Part shown: piece after piece, positions 16,809 to 25,451 of the stretch
Layout of the letters: each line of letters starts with the position of its first letter
How positions within the stretch are numbered: position 1 is the stretch's first letter
The notes under the pieces: model-generated
What the model was told of the DNA's origin: nothing
What the model saw: the letters and a program-made list of their open reading frames with translations, nothing else
Databases searched by the model: none
Program-made: the position numbers and the translations under genes
Source: JBCCXL01 sp039191605
Lineage (GTDB): Bacteria; Acidobacteriota; Thermoanaerobaculia; Multivoradales; JAHZIX01
Reading direction: 5' to 3'
Assembly: GCA_039191605.1 (NCBI GenBank)
Contig: JBCCXL010000021.1
Coordinates: forward strand, 52,666 to 116,665
Length of the DNA: 64,000 nucleotides

Positions 16809-17654
16809 CTATCCATCGGTCGATTCATTCTCCGCGGCAAAGACACCAATGCGCTGTTGAGGCTCAATACCGTCGGGGTCATTGAACGGAGCGGTACCTG
16901 AGCCCGGGACCAAGGTGCCCATCAAACGCCCATTCACCTGAATCACCAGGAACTGCCAGCTGGCACCACCGTCCGCTTCTTGCCAAGAGATCTGCCAAAC
17001 ACCCTGACCATTCGGACCTCGGTAGGCCTCGATAGGATCCCCTACGACACCGTAGGCGCCTCGCAGAACCGACTCATCCTGGTAATTCACGATGTCGAAG
17101 CGAGTAATCCTCTCGTCCTCGAGATCCAGGATAATCCTGAATCCCGGCTCGACGGGCTCGATTGGATCTCCAAAGCCTGAAATCAAAAGCCTCATCGTCG
17201 TTGGCCCAGCGCCTGTAGGACTAGGAGGCGTCTGCGGACGATTCAGCAGCTCGATGGTCTGGTGCTCTTCGGCGCTTGGAGTCCATCCTGGATTCAACCG
17301 CTTGCCGGCAAAAGTTACCGCCGCTCCATCATCTTTTGAAAAGCAGCCGACGATATAAGGTGGCCGGGGTGGGTCGCTGGAGAGATAGGGATTGAGTACC
17401 AAGACCTCGAAGCTCGACGGGGTTGAGCCAGAGCCCTCATAGGATCCCTTCAAAACATAGATCGACGTATTGTCGAACTCTGGCCCAGCAGCCAAGGCGG
17501 TCGCCGTCGGAGAAGCTTCCTGAAGATCAGCAAAGGCTTCTTCGTACCAAAAGACCCTATCGGTTCGAAAGAAATCAAAGGTGTCATTGGTCGAGGTGAA
17601 GCCTTTTGGGGTAAAGGCGTAGAAGAATCGGCTCCAATGTGTATCTGCTGTCAT
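16809..17654 (-). CDS. FAAEN-family protein 3 (unrecognised family)
   Basis: 281 aa from ATG 17654 (MTADTHWSRFF), with GGAGG five bases upstream; a GTG at 17666 is in frame but poorly placed. Landmarks: TSTNDTFDFFRTDRVFWYEE, LNPYLSSDPPRPPYIVGCF, VTFAGKR, ISGFGDPIEPVEPGFRIIL, GVWQISWQEADG and the terminal RIGVFAAEN with tail ESTDG. It is the most GC-rich and best-preserved-looking member of the array. It follows gene 4 on the same strand by about 175 bases. Function unknown. Confidence 0.82.
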   Translation of the reverse strand: MTADTHWSRFFYAFTPKGFTSTNDTFDFFRTDRVFWYEEAFADLQEASPTATALAAGPEFDNTSIYVLKGSYEGSGSTPSSFEVLVLNPYLSSDPPRPPYIVGCFSKDDGAAVTFAGKRLNPGWTPSAEEHQTIELLNRPQTPPSPTGAGPTTMRLLISGFGDPIEPVEPGFRIILDLEDERITRFDIVNYQDESVLRGAYGVVGDPIEAYRGPNGQGVWQISWQEADGGASWQFLVIQVNGRLMGTLVPGSGTAPFNDPDGIEPQQRIGVFAAENESTDG

Positions 17655-17829
17655 CTTGACCTCCACGTCTCTGCGATTTATTCGATGATAGGTGAATCTC
17701 TTTTGAGCAACGCATGGCGCACATCAGGAAGAGTGGTCCGTCTTCGAAAGATGTCTTGATAAAAACCAAAGCGGCGCCCTATCTCGGATGACGCCAGCTC
17801 GAAAACCCTCACCATAAGTAGCTCAACAC

Positions 17830-18693
17830 CTACTTCTCTTCACAACCACATGGGGGGTCCCCAAGATTGTTTTCCGCAGCAAAAATACCAGGCCTCTGGA
17901 GGTAGTCAGGGTCGCCGCTTGCTTGATTTCGGCGGTGACGAATCAAAATACCTATAAGCCCAACCAGATCACTGATCAACAGGAAGCTCCATCTCCTCCC
18001 CATATGATTACAAGTGCCATTATCGCTGCTACCACATCCCTCAACCCAACCAATTCTCCAAACAGTCAACGCCCCTGGCGTTTCATGGAAGACCTCCGGC
18101 CTCTCCACAGAGCCCCCGCTCTGCCACAGTAGAGACTCTCCGCATTCATCCTGAATGTCGAACGACGATAGGCGGTCATCACTATGCCCGACCACCAGTT
18201 GCCTACCTCTTCTTAGCGGATCCGTATCCCGCAAACCAAAACCGGACATACTGAAGCGGCTTTCCGAGCTTGACGGGTCCATCCCCATCCATCCCACAGC
18301 TGGGTTCTCCGCCGTCCCCGCCTTAATGTCAGAGTGGTTATTCTGGGCACTACACGCATGAAAACCTCCAAATAACATCGGTGACTCCCCCTCTTTAGCA
18401 AGAAGCCCAACTATGAATGGTACTCGCACCTCGATAGACCCAGGCATTGGATTCAGGATCACTACTCTGTAGCTAGGAACCTGGAGTTGGGGGTTCGAAT
18501 CATTAGAGTATGTACCCCAAAAAAGGAACTCCTCTCCATCAATAGTCTTCACCTCCAGATCTACTTCAGTCCCTTGATAAAGAAATTTTCTATCGCGTTT
18601 AAGAAAGTCAAAGCGGTTGCAGTCCTGCGGATTAAAGTCTGAAGGAAATGCAGCCACATAGCCATCAAAATGCTCATCCACTAATGATCCCAT
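17830..18693 (-). CDS. FAAEN-family protein 4 (unrecognised family)
   Basis: 287 aa from ATG 18693 with AAGGAG upstream. Landmarks: AAFPSDFNPQDCNRFDFLKRD, KFLYQG, LNPMPGSIEVRVPFIVGLL, PMLFGGFHAC, MSGFGLRDTDPLRRGRQLVV, VWRIGWVEG, and RPGIFAAEN (Ile instead of Val) with an unusually long tail containing two Cys (NLGDPPCGCEEK). A Cys-containing insertion (GCGSSDNGTCNHM) lies between the last two conserved blocks. No signal peptide. Function unknown. Confidence 0.82.
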   Translation of the reverse strand: MGSLVDEHFDGYVAAFPSDFNPQDCNRFDFLKRDRKFLYQGTEVDLEVKTIDGEEFLFWGTYSNDSNPQLQVPSYRVVILNPMPGSIEVRVPFIVGLLAKEGESPMLFGGFHACSAQNNHSDIKAGTAENPAVGWMGMDPSSSESRFSMSGFGLRDTDPLRRGRQLVVGHSDDRLSSFDIQDECGESLLWQSGGSVERPEVFHETPGALTVWRIGWVEGCGSSDNGTCNHMGRRWSFLLISDLVGLIGILIRHRRNQASGDPDYLQRPGIFAAENNLGDPPCGCEEK

Positions 18694-18824
18694 AGGAACT
18701 CCTTTTCATTTGACTAGGACTTGGAAGATCGAATACCGGTATGTCTGCTTCAAGACCTCCAGCAGAATGAACTAAAAATCACAAAACTCATCGAATAAGG
18801 CGATAAAGCGCACGCTCAGAAAGT

Positions 18825-19601
18825 TCACCCGGATTCACCTCCTCCGTTGTGATTTTCAGCGGCGAAGACTCCTGGCCGCTGAAATGGTTGACCACCTTGA
18901 CCAATCCGAAACACAAGGGAGCCGATCACATTATTCATCCACCGCGCATAGATGTAGGACCAGAGCTTAGGCCCTGTTTCAGTTGGTTCATCCCAATCAA
19001 CTCGCCAAATCGTGACACCACCAGGCCCTTCATGGAGATATTCTGGGCTTTTAACCGTTCCTGAAAGCCCGGTATCGTTCGCAGTCAAAATATCGAACTC
19101 GCGACCACCCGGCATCTGTGGGGAGATGACCACCCTATTCTCTTTCTTTAGCGGCTCATGTTCCTGTAATGCAAACTCCCTCATTTGATAAGACCCTTCT
19201 GGATCCTTGCTGGCTCCCGACTCACCTCTCTTTCGCGTACGGGAACAACCACTCTCCCCTTCTTTCACTAAACATCCGCCGAAAATAACGGGAGCTTCAC
19301 TCCCCCATTGAAAAATCCCCACAACAAATACAGGGGACTCCTCACCTCCCTCAGAGTCGATCAATAGGACTTCAAACTCCGCTCCACCTTTCGCTGACTG
19401 CCATACATACCCGCCTCCTGCCTGAACGCTCTGGCACGTAACACCACGGTACTGTTCAAGCGCAAACTCTCGCTTCTGCTCCCCCGTCTCCGCGTCCACC
19501 TCTACCTTGTATTCAAAGCCACCAATCAGGTGACTATATTCTTCTGAAACGCTAAACGCGAGTGCATAACTATGGTCATTACTAGAACGCGCTTCATTCA
19601 C
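18825..19601 (-). CDS. FAAEN-family protein 5 (unrecognised family)
   Basis: 258 aa from GTG 19601 (MNEARSSNDHSYALAFSV). The start is uncertain because the only purine-rich sequence, GAGG, is very close. Landmarks are more diverged at the N-terminus (YSHLIGGFEYKVEVD), but the core is kept: VFVVGIFQWGSEAPVIFGGC, LKKENRVVISP, VTIWRVDWDEP and the terminal RPGVFAAEN with tail HNGGGESG. A charged insertion (SRTRKRGESGASKDPE) lies after the FGG block. Function unknown. Confidence 0.78.
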   Translation of the reverse strand: MNEARSSNDHSYALAFSVSEEYSHLIGGFEYKVEVDAETGEQKREFALEQYRGVTCQSVQAGGGYVWQSAKGGAEFEVLLIDSEGGEESPVFVVGIFQWGSEAPVIFGGCLVKEGESGCSRTRKRGESGASKDPEGSYQMREFALQEHEPLKKENRVVISPQMPGGREFDILTANDTGLSGTVKSPEYLHEGPGGVTIWRVDWDEPTETGPKLWSYIYARWMNNVIGSLVFRIGQGGQPFQRPGVFAAENHNGGGESG

Positions 19602-19907
19602 CTCAAAATCCCCACTGACTCTGATTTGCTAGATTTCGCGGGCACTTCCGTCTCTCCAACAAAGCATGCCTATTAGCCCGTAGGCATCTAGACGCTAAGC
19701 AGCATTTATGCCCAAAGCGATAAAATAAGTACCTCGAAAGATTCAGGCGACTTCTCAGGGAGGGGCTACTGGGAACAACAGACTCTGTATATCGCCTGGA
19801 AGGTCAAAAACACCTCAGAGCCACCACCTTTACTTATTCACTCTCTACAGGACGCTCTCTTTGCAGGAGATGAACTGTGACCTAAAACCAGCGGTACCTC
19901 GCTGGAT
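19602..19907. other. intergenic region inside the FAAEN array
   Basis: About 305 bases between paralogues 5 and 6, comparatively AT-rich. No gene remnant, repeat or clear promoter was recognised. Confidence 0.35.
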
Positions 19908-20822
19908 CTATGGATCAGAACCCACGATCTGATTCTCTGCTGCAAAGACTCCTGGCCGCTGACCAGAGCGGGGGTCTCCCTCGCTCACTCGTCCGTCATG
20001 CTCCTGCTTCCATTTCCGTACTAGTGCTCCTACCAAACGATGTCTCTCAGTACTATCTGGATAGTAAATCACAAGAAAAACCCATTCCAGGTCCTCTTCC
20101 TTTTCATACCAATCGATTCTCCAGGCTGAGACCCAGTCTATGGCTAGCTTAACCTCCTGAGGTTGACCTACCGTTCCGAAATCGCCCCGGAGCTGGCTAC
20201 GCCAGTCATCCGTATCCACATCTGGAGAAGGGAATTTTTTCTTAATGTCAAAAGACTTAAGAACAGGACCCTTGTCAGACCTCAAACCTCTATCACCAAA
20301 CGTGAATTCAACTTCAATTCGATTCCCTTCGACGACTGGAGGATCTGTCAAAAGACCGAACTCACCATCGATCGAATATAAGTTAGGATGCAATTCGCAA
20401 GGACGAGACCTCTGGCGGCCGAACTTGCGGTTTCGCTGCGAAAGCAAATGATCCAATTCACCTCCAAACAGAATGCGAGCATCATTCGCTCTTGCAATAT
20501 CCAGAATGCCTACAATTGCAGGACTCCCGTCAAGAGAAAGCGCTCCTGACTTATCATCGAGAATTACGACCTTAAAACCAGCAGATTGATCAATAGTCGA
20601 AACCTTACCTCCCGGAACAAAGGCGCCTTGCATAAGGTAGCCCCCTCCACCATGCACCGGCTCACAAACCGCTTGCCCACTCTCATACAAAAACCTTGCA
20701 CTATCTCCATCTCGTTGATACTCAAAACCGCTATACACCGAGGACGTATTAAAAAAACCAGGAAACGCAGCTCGAAACCTCTGGAGTGGCTTAGCATCAT
20801 CCGGCAGCTTCTTATTACTCAC
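19908..20822 (-). CDS. FAAEN-family protein 6 (unrecognised family)
   Basis: 304 aa, the longest member, from GTG 20822 (MSNKKLPDDAKPLQRF) with AAGGAG six bases upstream. Landmarks: AAFPGFFNTSSVYSGFEYQRD, PAIVGILDIARANDARILFGGEL, PPVVEGNRIEVEFTFG, VSAWRIDWYEKEEDLEWVFL, LVGALVRKWKQ and the terminal RPGVFAAEN with tail QIVGSDP. A basic insertion (QRNRKFGRQRSRP) follows the FGG block at the same place as in paralogue 5. Function unknown. Confidence 0.8.
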   Translation of the reverse strand: MSNKKLPDDAKPLQRFRAAFPGFFNTSSVYSGFEYQRDGDSARFLYESGQAVCEPVHGGGGYLMQGAFVPGGKVSTIDQSAGFKVVILDDKSGALSLDGSPAIVGILDIARANDARILFGGELDHLLSQRNRKFGRQRSRPCELHPNLYSIDGEFGLLTDPPVVEGNRIEVEFTFGDRGLRSDKGPVLKSFDIKKKFPSPDVDTDDWRSQLRGDFGTVGQPQEVKLAIDWVSAWRIDWYEKEEDLEWVFLVIYYPDSTERHRLVGALVRKWKQEHDGRVSEGDPRSGQRPGVFAAENQIVGSDP

Positions 20823-20994
20823 TAGGCTCTCCTTTCGTCATTTATAGCAAGAACTACTTCGCTCGCCCATGGCTTTAAGGTCCTATTCCTCTGCTCGAGT
20901 CCGCAAGAAATGACCCAGCATGAGCTCGACAAAAGCCACACATTCAAGTAGCTAAGACGCCCCTTCAATCCGCCAGATGTCCCTCAAAGAGAAG

Positions 20995-21855
20995 TCATCG
21001 ATTCCCACCGCCTGTGTGATTCTCTGCAGCAAAAACCCCTGCCCGCTGACCAACACCAAGACTACCGTTACCTGAGTAAGGCATCAAAACGCCACAGATA
21101 CTGCTAGCAGGATGCTCACCATGGAGGCAACACACGAAGATGAAGGACCATTTCTCATCTTCACTTTCATCCCATCTAACACGCCACAATGAAGGCCCAA
21201 CCTCATACCCCTCTATCTTCTCAGGCACATGCACTGCACCAGCACTCAACATATCGTTCCAATCCTCATCTACTATTCGAAACCTCTCAATTCTCGGAGA
21301 GTCTTCTCGCGACACAGTAAGCAGCACCCGATTCTTTGGCTTAATCGGATCTATCTCTTTTTCCGTAAAACAAGACTTTATATCATACCTCTTATCCGTC
21401 AAATCATCCGGAGACAGACTTAAACCCAATGATGCTGTAATGACAGGATCAACCCCTCGCAGCCCCCTAGACTTCAGACCCGCTTCCGCGCCAAAGCAAT
21501 AAAACCAATAAGGCTTACCCTCAGCCTCTCTTTCCCCCAGAAGACCAACCAACGTCGAAGAACCACCTTCGCCGCCACTAGCCAGCACGCCAATATCAAA
21601 CAACATAATCCAATAATGCTTAGCCCGCGCGAGGCCACCGACCACATTATCATAATGCCTACTCTGATACCCAGTATAGCAACTACCCTCAATCTGCTCA
21701 CTCTCGATCTTAAAGCAATCAAAAGGCAACATACCCTTAACATAAACCTTACACTTCTCCTTGGAACCCTCCGTGTAAGGGCTATACCGAAACCTATCAA
21801 AAGGCATGTCAGCGGGATGCACCACATGATACCAAGGGGGAATTTCTCTCAACAT
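20995..21855 (-). CDS. FAAEN-family protein 7 (unrecognised family)
   Basis: 286 aa from ATG 21855 with GAGGTG seven bases upstream. Landmarks: RFRYSPYTEGSKEKCKVYVKG, TLVGLLGEREAEGKPYWFYCFGAE, DPIKPKNRVLLTVS, SLWRVRWDES, WSFIFVCCLHG and the terminal RAGVFAAEN with tail HTGGGNR. It is the most Cys-rich and most diverged copy at the N-terminus. It is the first gene of the array downstream of the CHAT gene on the same strand, 176 bases after its stop. A weak sigma-54-like element lies at 21905-21920. Function unknown. Confidence 0.8.
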   Translation of the reverse strand: MLREIPPWYHVVHPADMPFDRFRYSPYTEGSKEKCKVYVKGMLPFDCFKIESEQIEGSCYTGYQSRHYDNVVGGLARAKHYWIMLFDIGVLASGGEGGSSTLVGLLGEREAEGKPYWFYCFGAEAGLKSRGLRGVDPVITASLGLSLSPDDLTDKRYDIKSCFTEKEIDPIKPKNRVLLTVSREDSPRIERFRIVDEDWNDMLSAGAVHVPEKIEGYEVGPSLWRVRWDESEDEKWSFIFVCCLHGEHPASSICGVLMPYSGNGSLGVGQRAGVFAAENHTGGGNR

Positions 21856-21904
21856 CTCAAATCACCTCTTCTGAAGCTCCAAATTACCCACAACGCCACC
21901 AACC

Positions 21905-21920
21905 AGCAACGCACTCTCCA
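21905..21920 (-). promoter_or_regulatory. weak sigma-54-like promoter before FAAEN gene 7
   Basis: On the minus strand TGGAGA, five bases, TTGCT. The invariant GG and GC are correctly spaced and TTGCT is perfect, but three of the six -24 bases deviate. It lies 50 bases upstream of ATG 21855. No comparable element was found before the other array members, so this may be chance. Confidence 0.25.
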
Positions 21921-22031
21921 CAACTCGAACTCAACCTCTACAAACAACTGTTTGGATCTACTTATCAACACTTCCCTACTTCTACCGGTAGACCTCCTCA
22001 CAGCTTTAGTGTCTCCAGTGAGCCCATAGGA

Positions 22032-25000
22032 CTAGCTCAACCAATCTCCCCACATCGAAAACGCCCCCCAGAAATAAGGCGAGCGCCAGCGGCGATCTTG
22101 ATAGAGAGCAAGCTGGACCTTTCGCAATGCAGCTCCTGGCTCAACGCCATCGTCGAGGAGCGAACGATAGAAAAGGGTCATGAAGTGAGCCGTAGCTCCA
22201 TCCTGAACCTTCCATTGACTCGCGACGACTTGCCCCACCCCCGCCTGGAGGAATCCATAGGTAAGCCCCAGGACCCCCTCCCCCCGCATGTTCTGGCCAA
22301 GGGCGGTCTCGCAACCACTTAGGACCACAAGCTCCGGTGCAGCTTCCACCGCGAGGAGGTCGTGGAGCCGGAGGACGCCCTGCTGGGGTTGTCCTTCGGG
22401 GTCATAGAGGGAGAGGGCAATGCCGGAGAGCAGCGGACGCTCGGCGTCGAAGACACCGTGGGTTGCTAGGTGCAGCATGCGGTATTGCTCCAAGCCCTCC
22501 TGCAGCAAACGCTCTCGATTTGCCTCGAAGCCCAGAGCTACCAGCTTTTGCTCCGCGGGCAGGAGCGCAGAGATGGCGTCAGCTTCCCGGCGGGTACCGG
22601 GCAAGCGCTGGTAGTCCAGACCGCGCAAAAGATCCAGGCTCGCGAGGGAGGCTGATTCCGAGACGGGGGCCTCATCGCGCTCGCTCAGCCGAGGGTCTAG
22701 CTCCGAGAGCACGGGATCGGCGAAGACCGCCAGCTGCCGTTTCGAGAGCTGGTCCGGAGCCTGCAACTGCCGCTGGGCGACAAGGGAGGACATGGAGGGC
22801 ACCAACGCCACCTCGGTCTCGGAGATCAGAGGCCGCCACGGCTGCGACGCTTCAGCGGTCTCCAGAGCAGGCACCGGCAGGGCCGCGAAGGGGACGCTGA
22901 ATAGCGCTCCGTCGGCGGCGATGGCCAAGCGCCTTGCCCCCAATCGCGCCCAGATGGGCTTCAGCAGGAACTCGCTCAGCTCTCGGGCAGCGTCGTCGGA
23001 ATGAGGCTGGTAGGCAGGGCCAGAGTCACGGATTCGGTGCAGCATCTCCTGGGCGAGGCTCTCCAGATGCGCTCGCCCGGGCAGGGTGAAAGCTTCCAGC
23101 CCTCGGTGATCGACGGCCCAGAGGTAGCTCCGCTCCGTACCCAAAGAGATCGAGAGCAGCAGAGTCTCTGAATCCAAGGCCTGCCTCACGCCCTCGGCCG
23201 AGAGCGGGGTGCCCTGCGAGGCTTCAGCCTGCGGGTGAAGGCGCTGAATCTCTGCGTCCACCAGCTCCAAGGAGGCCAGGGCTGCGTCAACCTCTTGTGT
23301 GGCGACGCGAGTGCGCTCGGCGGAGCTTCCGGACGAAACGAGCTCCAAACGGTACCGGGTCTTTGCGGCCAGCTCCTCCAAAGCCCTAGATCGACGGTCT
23401 AGCAGCTGAGGCTCGATATTCGAAGCCGAGACAGCACCGGCGGAGCCCAAGAGATCGAGCAGGGCGCGACCGCGGGCCCGCTCGCTGACCTCGAAGGCGC
23501 CTACCTTGTCGCCCGCCCTCATCAGCAGGTCGATCTTCAGCTCGTAGGCATCTTGGACCGTCGACGAGAAGCTCGCCCGCAGGGTGGGAATTTCCACCTC
23601 GACCCGCAAGGATTCGAAGATCCGGATCACCTCGTCTAGCTGCTCCATCGCCTCGGCGGTCTTGCCGGTGCTCACGGCAATCTGCGCCAATCGATAGCGA
23701 ATCTGAGCCTCGCCGGCGGGCCATCGAGCCGAGGTCGCAAGCTCTAGGGCCTGCTTCAGGTCTTGCTCCGCGGCCTTGATCGAGCCGAGACCCTCCAACG
23801 CTGCCGATCGGCCAATTCTCGTCGTGGCTTCGCCAACGGGGTTCCCAGAGGCGTGATGCTCGTGGACAGCTTGATCGAAGGTCTCCAGCGCTTCCGGGTA
23901 GCGCTCCATCTTGGTGAAGGCCTGACCGAGCCGGTCTCGAAGAATGGTCTGCTGCCGGAGATCCTCCGCCGATTCCGCCGCATGAATCGCCTGGCGATAG
24001 CGAGCGAGGGCCTCATCCGCCTGGCCGTAGAACAGCTGAACATCCCCCAGCCGGCGCAGAGTGATGGCCTCGCCGCTCTTGTCATCGACCGCCCGGCGAA
24101 GCTCGAGAGCGCGCTCGAAGAAGGTGGCGGCGCGCTGCCAATCCCCAAGCACCACGTAGACATCCCCCTGATTGCTCAAGGTACGAGCCACCCACGGACG
24201 CTCTCCCGACGATTTGAAGAAGGAATGGGCCTGATCGAAGGATTCAAGAGCGGCGTGCAGCTCCGTAAGCTCCAGCTGAACCCTGCCGATGTTGTTGCGC
24301 AGCCGAGCCACATGAGCGAGGTCCCCCAGATCCTGGAAGGTCTCGAGGGCGGCGAAGTACTGCTCTAGAGCCTTGCGGGGCTCCCCCAGGGAGGCGAAGG
24401 CTCCGCCGAAGTTGATTTGAGCAATGGCTCCGAGGTAAGTCTCTTCGGCTCGCTTGTAGATCCCGATCAAGGCTTCGAAACAGGGCAGCGCCGGGCGAGG
24501 ATCCGGCAGGCGCAGGGTCAGCAGGCAGAGGTTGTTCTGCGCCACGGCCTCGCCAAAGGAATTGCCGAGGGAGCGCTGGATCTCCGCTGCCTGCTGATAG
24601 TGCTCGGTGGCGGCGACCAGGTCTCCCTGCTGGTAATAGCCCAAGCCGAGGTCGCTAAGGACGACGGCCTCGAAGCGACGATCCCCGGCGGCCCGCCACC
24701 GCTGCAGCGAGTCTTGATAGAGGGTCATCGAGCGCTTTAGCTCCCCCAAATCGAAGACGGTGTAGGCCTCGGCGTAGGTCGCAAGGCCTCCCTCTCGATC
24801 GTCTCCCAGCTGGCGCCACAGCTCTCCGGCCTCGGCGAAGGAGCGGCTCGCCTGCTGGAAGCCTTCCGCTCCTCCCTGATGGTAGGCCACGCCGCCCGCC
24901 GCCATCGCCCGCTCAGCGGCAAGGCGCTGCTGCCCCTCTGGCGTCTCGCTCTCCAGCACGGAAAACGAAATCTCGTACTCGCCAGCGCCGTCCGAAGTCG

Positions 25001-25451
25001 AAGCGGGCGTGATCACCGCGATACGGGGACAGGAGGAGTCTGGAGAGAGCACCACTCGCTCCATGCCTTGGCGGCCGAAGGGTGCGTTCCCCGTCGCCAG
25101 CACCTCGCCCTCAGGCGTCTCCAGCTGAATCACCAGATCGATCCCGATCTGCTCCACGGCGACCCGAGTCCACAGACCACAGCCTTCCGCGATCTCGAAG
25201 CGGTGACTCTCCTCCCCCTCCAGGGATCCCGAGAGAACGTCTCCAAGAGCCAAGAGCCGCCCGCTGGGCTTCTCCGCAGCTGTTTCCGCCGCGACCGCCT
25301 CCGCCGATGCGGCAGTGGGGAAAGACAAGACGGTGATCAGCGCGACCAGAGCCCCACCGCGCCACCCCAGCTTTGCCGAAGATCGCAGAGAAGAGTCCCT
25401 TCGCTGCTCTGAAGAGCAGCGTTTCCATAGGGAATCGACCAGACGGTTCAT
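22032..25451 (-). CDS. secreted TPR-CHAT protein (caspase/separase-like protease fold)
   Basis: 1139 aa from ATG 25451, chosen because AAGGAGGGATCCAAGG lies just upstream; the frame from 25580 has no such site. An N-terminal signal peptide with a long basic lead ends near TAASAEA. Residues about 90-170 are a beta-rich domain. About 200-660 are TPR repeats. The CHAT domain occupies about 820-1139, with the putative catalytic His in HLATHGVF (near 994) and Cys in LSGCETALG (near 1047), followed by WKVQDGATA and the final PYFWGAFSMWGDW block. CHAT proteins are clan CD cysteine proteases or relatives. Both catalytic residues are intact, so activity is plausible. It lies immediately upstream of the FAAEN array on the same strand. 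Confidence 0.9.
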   Translation of the reverse strand: MNRLVDSLWKRCSSEQRRDSSLRSSAKLGWRGGALVALITVLSFPTAASAEAVAAETAAEKPSGRLLALGDVLSGSLEGEESHRFEIAEGCGLWTRVAVEQIGIDLVIQLETPEGEVLATGNAPFGRQGMERVVLSPDSSCPRIAVITPASTSDGAGEYEISFSVLESETPEGQQRLAAERAMAAGGVAYHQGGAEGFQQASRSFAEAGELWRQLGDDREGGLATYAEAYTVFDLGELKRSMTLYQDSLQRWRAAGDRRFEAVVLSDLGLGYYQQGDLVAATEHYQQAAEIQRSLGNSFGEAVAQNNLCLLTLRLPDPRPALPCFEALIGIYKRAEETYLGAIAQINFGGAFASLGEPRKALEQYFAALETFQDLGDLAHVARLRNNIGRVQLELTELHAALESFDQAHSFFKSSGERPWVARTLSNQGDVYVVLGDWQRAATFFERALELRRAVDDKSGEAITLRRLGDVQLFYGQADEALARYRQAIHAAESAEDLRQQTILRDRLGQAFTKMERYPEALETFDQAVHEHHASGNPVGEATTRIGRSAALEGLGSIKAAEQDLKQALELATSARWPAGEAQIRYRLAQIAVSTGKTAEAMEQLDEVIRIFESLRVEVEIPTLRASFSSTVQDAYELKIDLLMRAGDKVGAFEVSERARGRALLDLLGSAGAVSASNIEPQLLDRRSRALEELAAKTRYRLELVSSGSSAERTRVATQEVDAALASLELVDAEIQRLHPQAEASQGTPLSAEGVRQALDSETLLLSISLGTERSYLWAVDHRGLEAFTLPGRAHLESLAQEMLHRIRDSGPAYQPHSDDAARELSEFLLKPIWARLGARRLAIAADGALFSVPFAALPVPALETAEASQPWRPLISETEVALVPSMSSLVAQRQLQAPDQLSKRQLAVFADPVLSELDPRLSERDEAPVSESASLASLDLLRGLDYQRLPGTRREADAISALLPAEQKLVALGFEANRERLLQEGLEQYRMLHLATHGVFDAERPLLSGIALSLYDPEGQPQQGVLRLHDLLAVEAAPELVVLSGCETALGQNMRGEGVLGLTYGFLQAGVGQVVASQWKVQDGATAHFMTLFYRSLLDDGVEPGAALRKVQLALYQDRRWRSPYFWGAFSMWGDWLS

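Noticed and set aside
17705..17725. A sigma-54-like element upstream of FAAEN gene 3
   Set aside because: The minus strand reads TGCGCC-N5-TTGCT; the invariant GG of the -24 element is missing.
14549..21855. Phage or mobile-element cargo explanation for the FAAEN array
   Set aside because: No integrase, transposase, attachment site, terminal repeats or phage structural genes were found near the array, and the duplication footprint explains growth without a mobile element.
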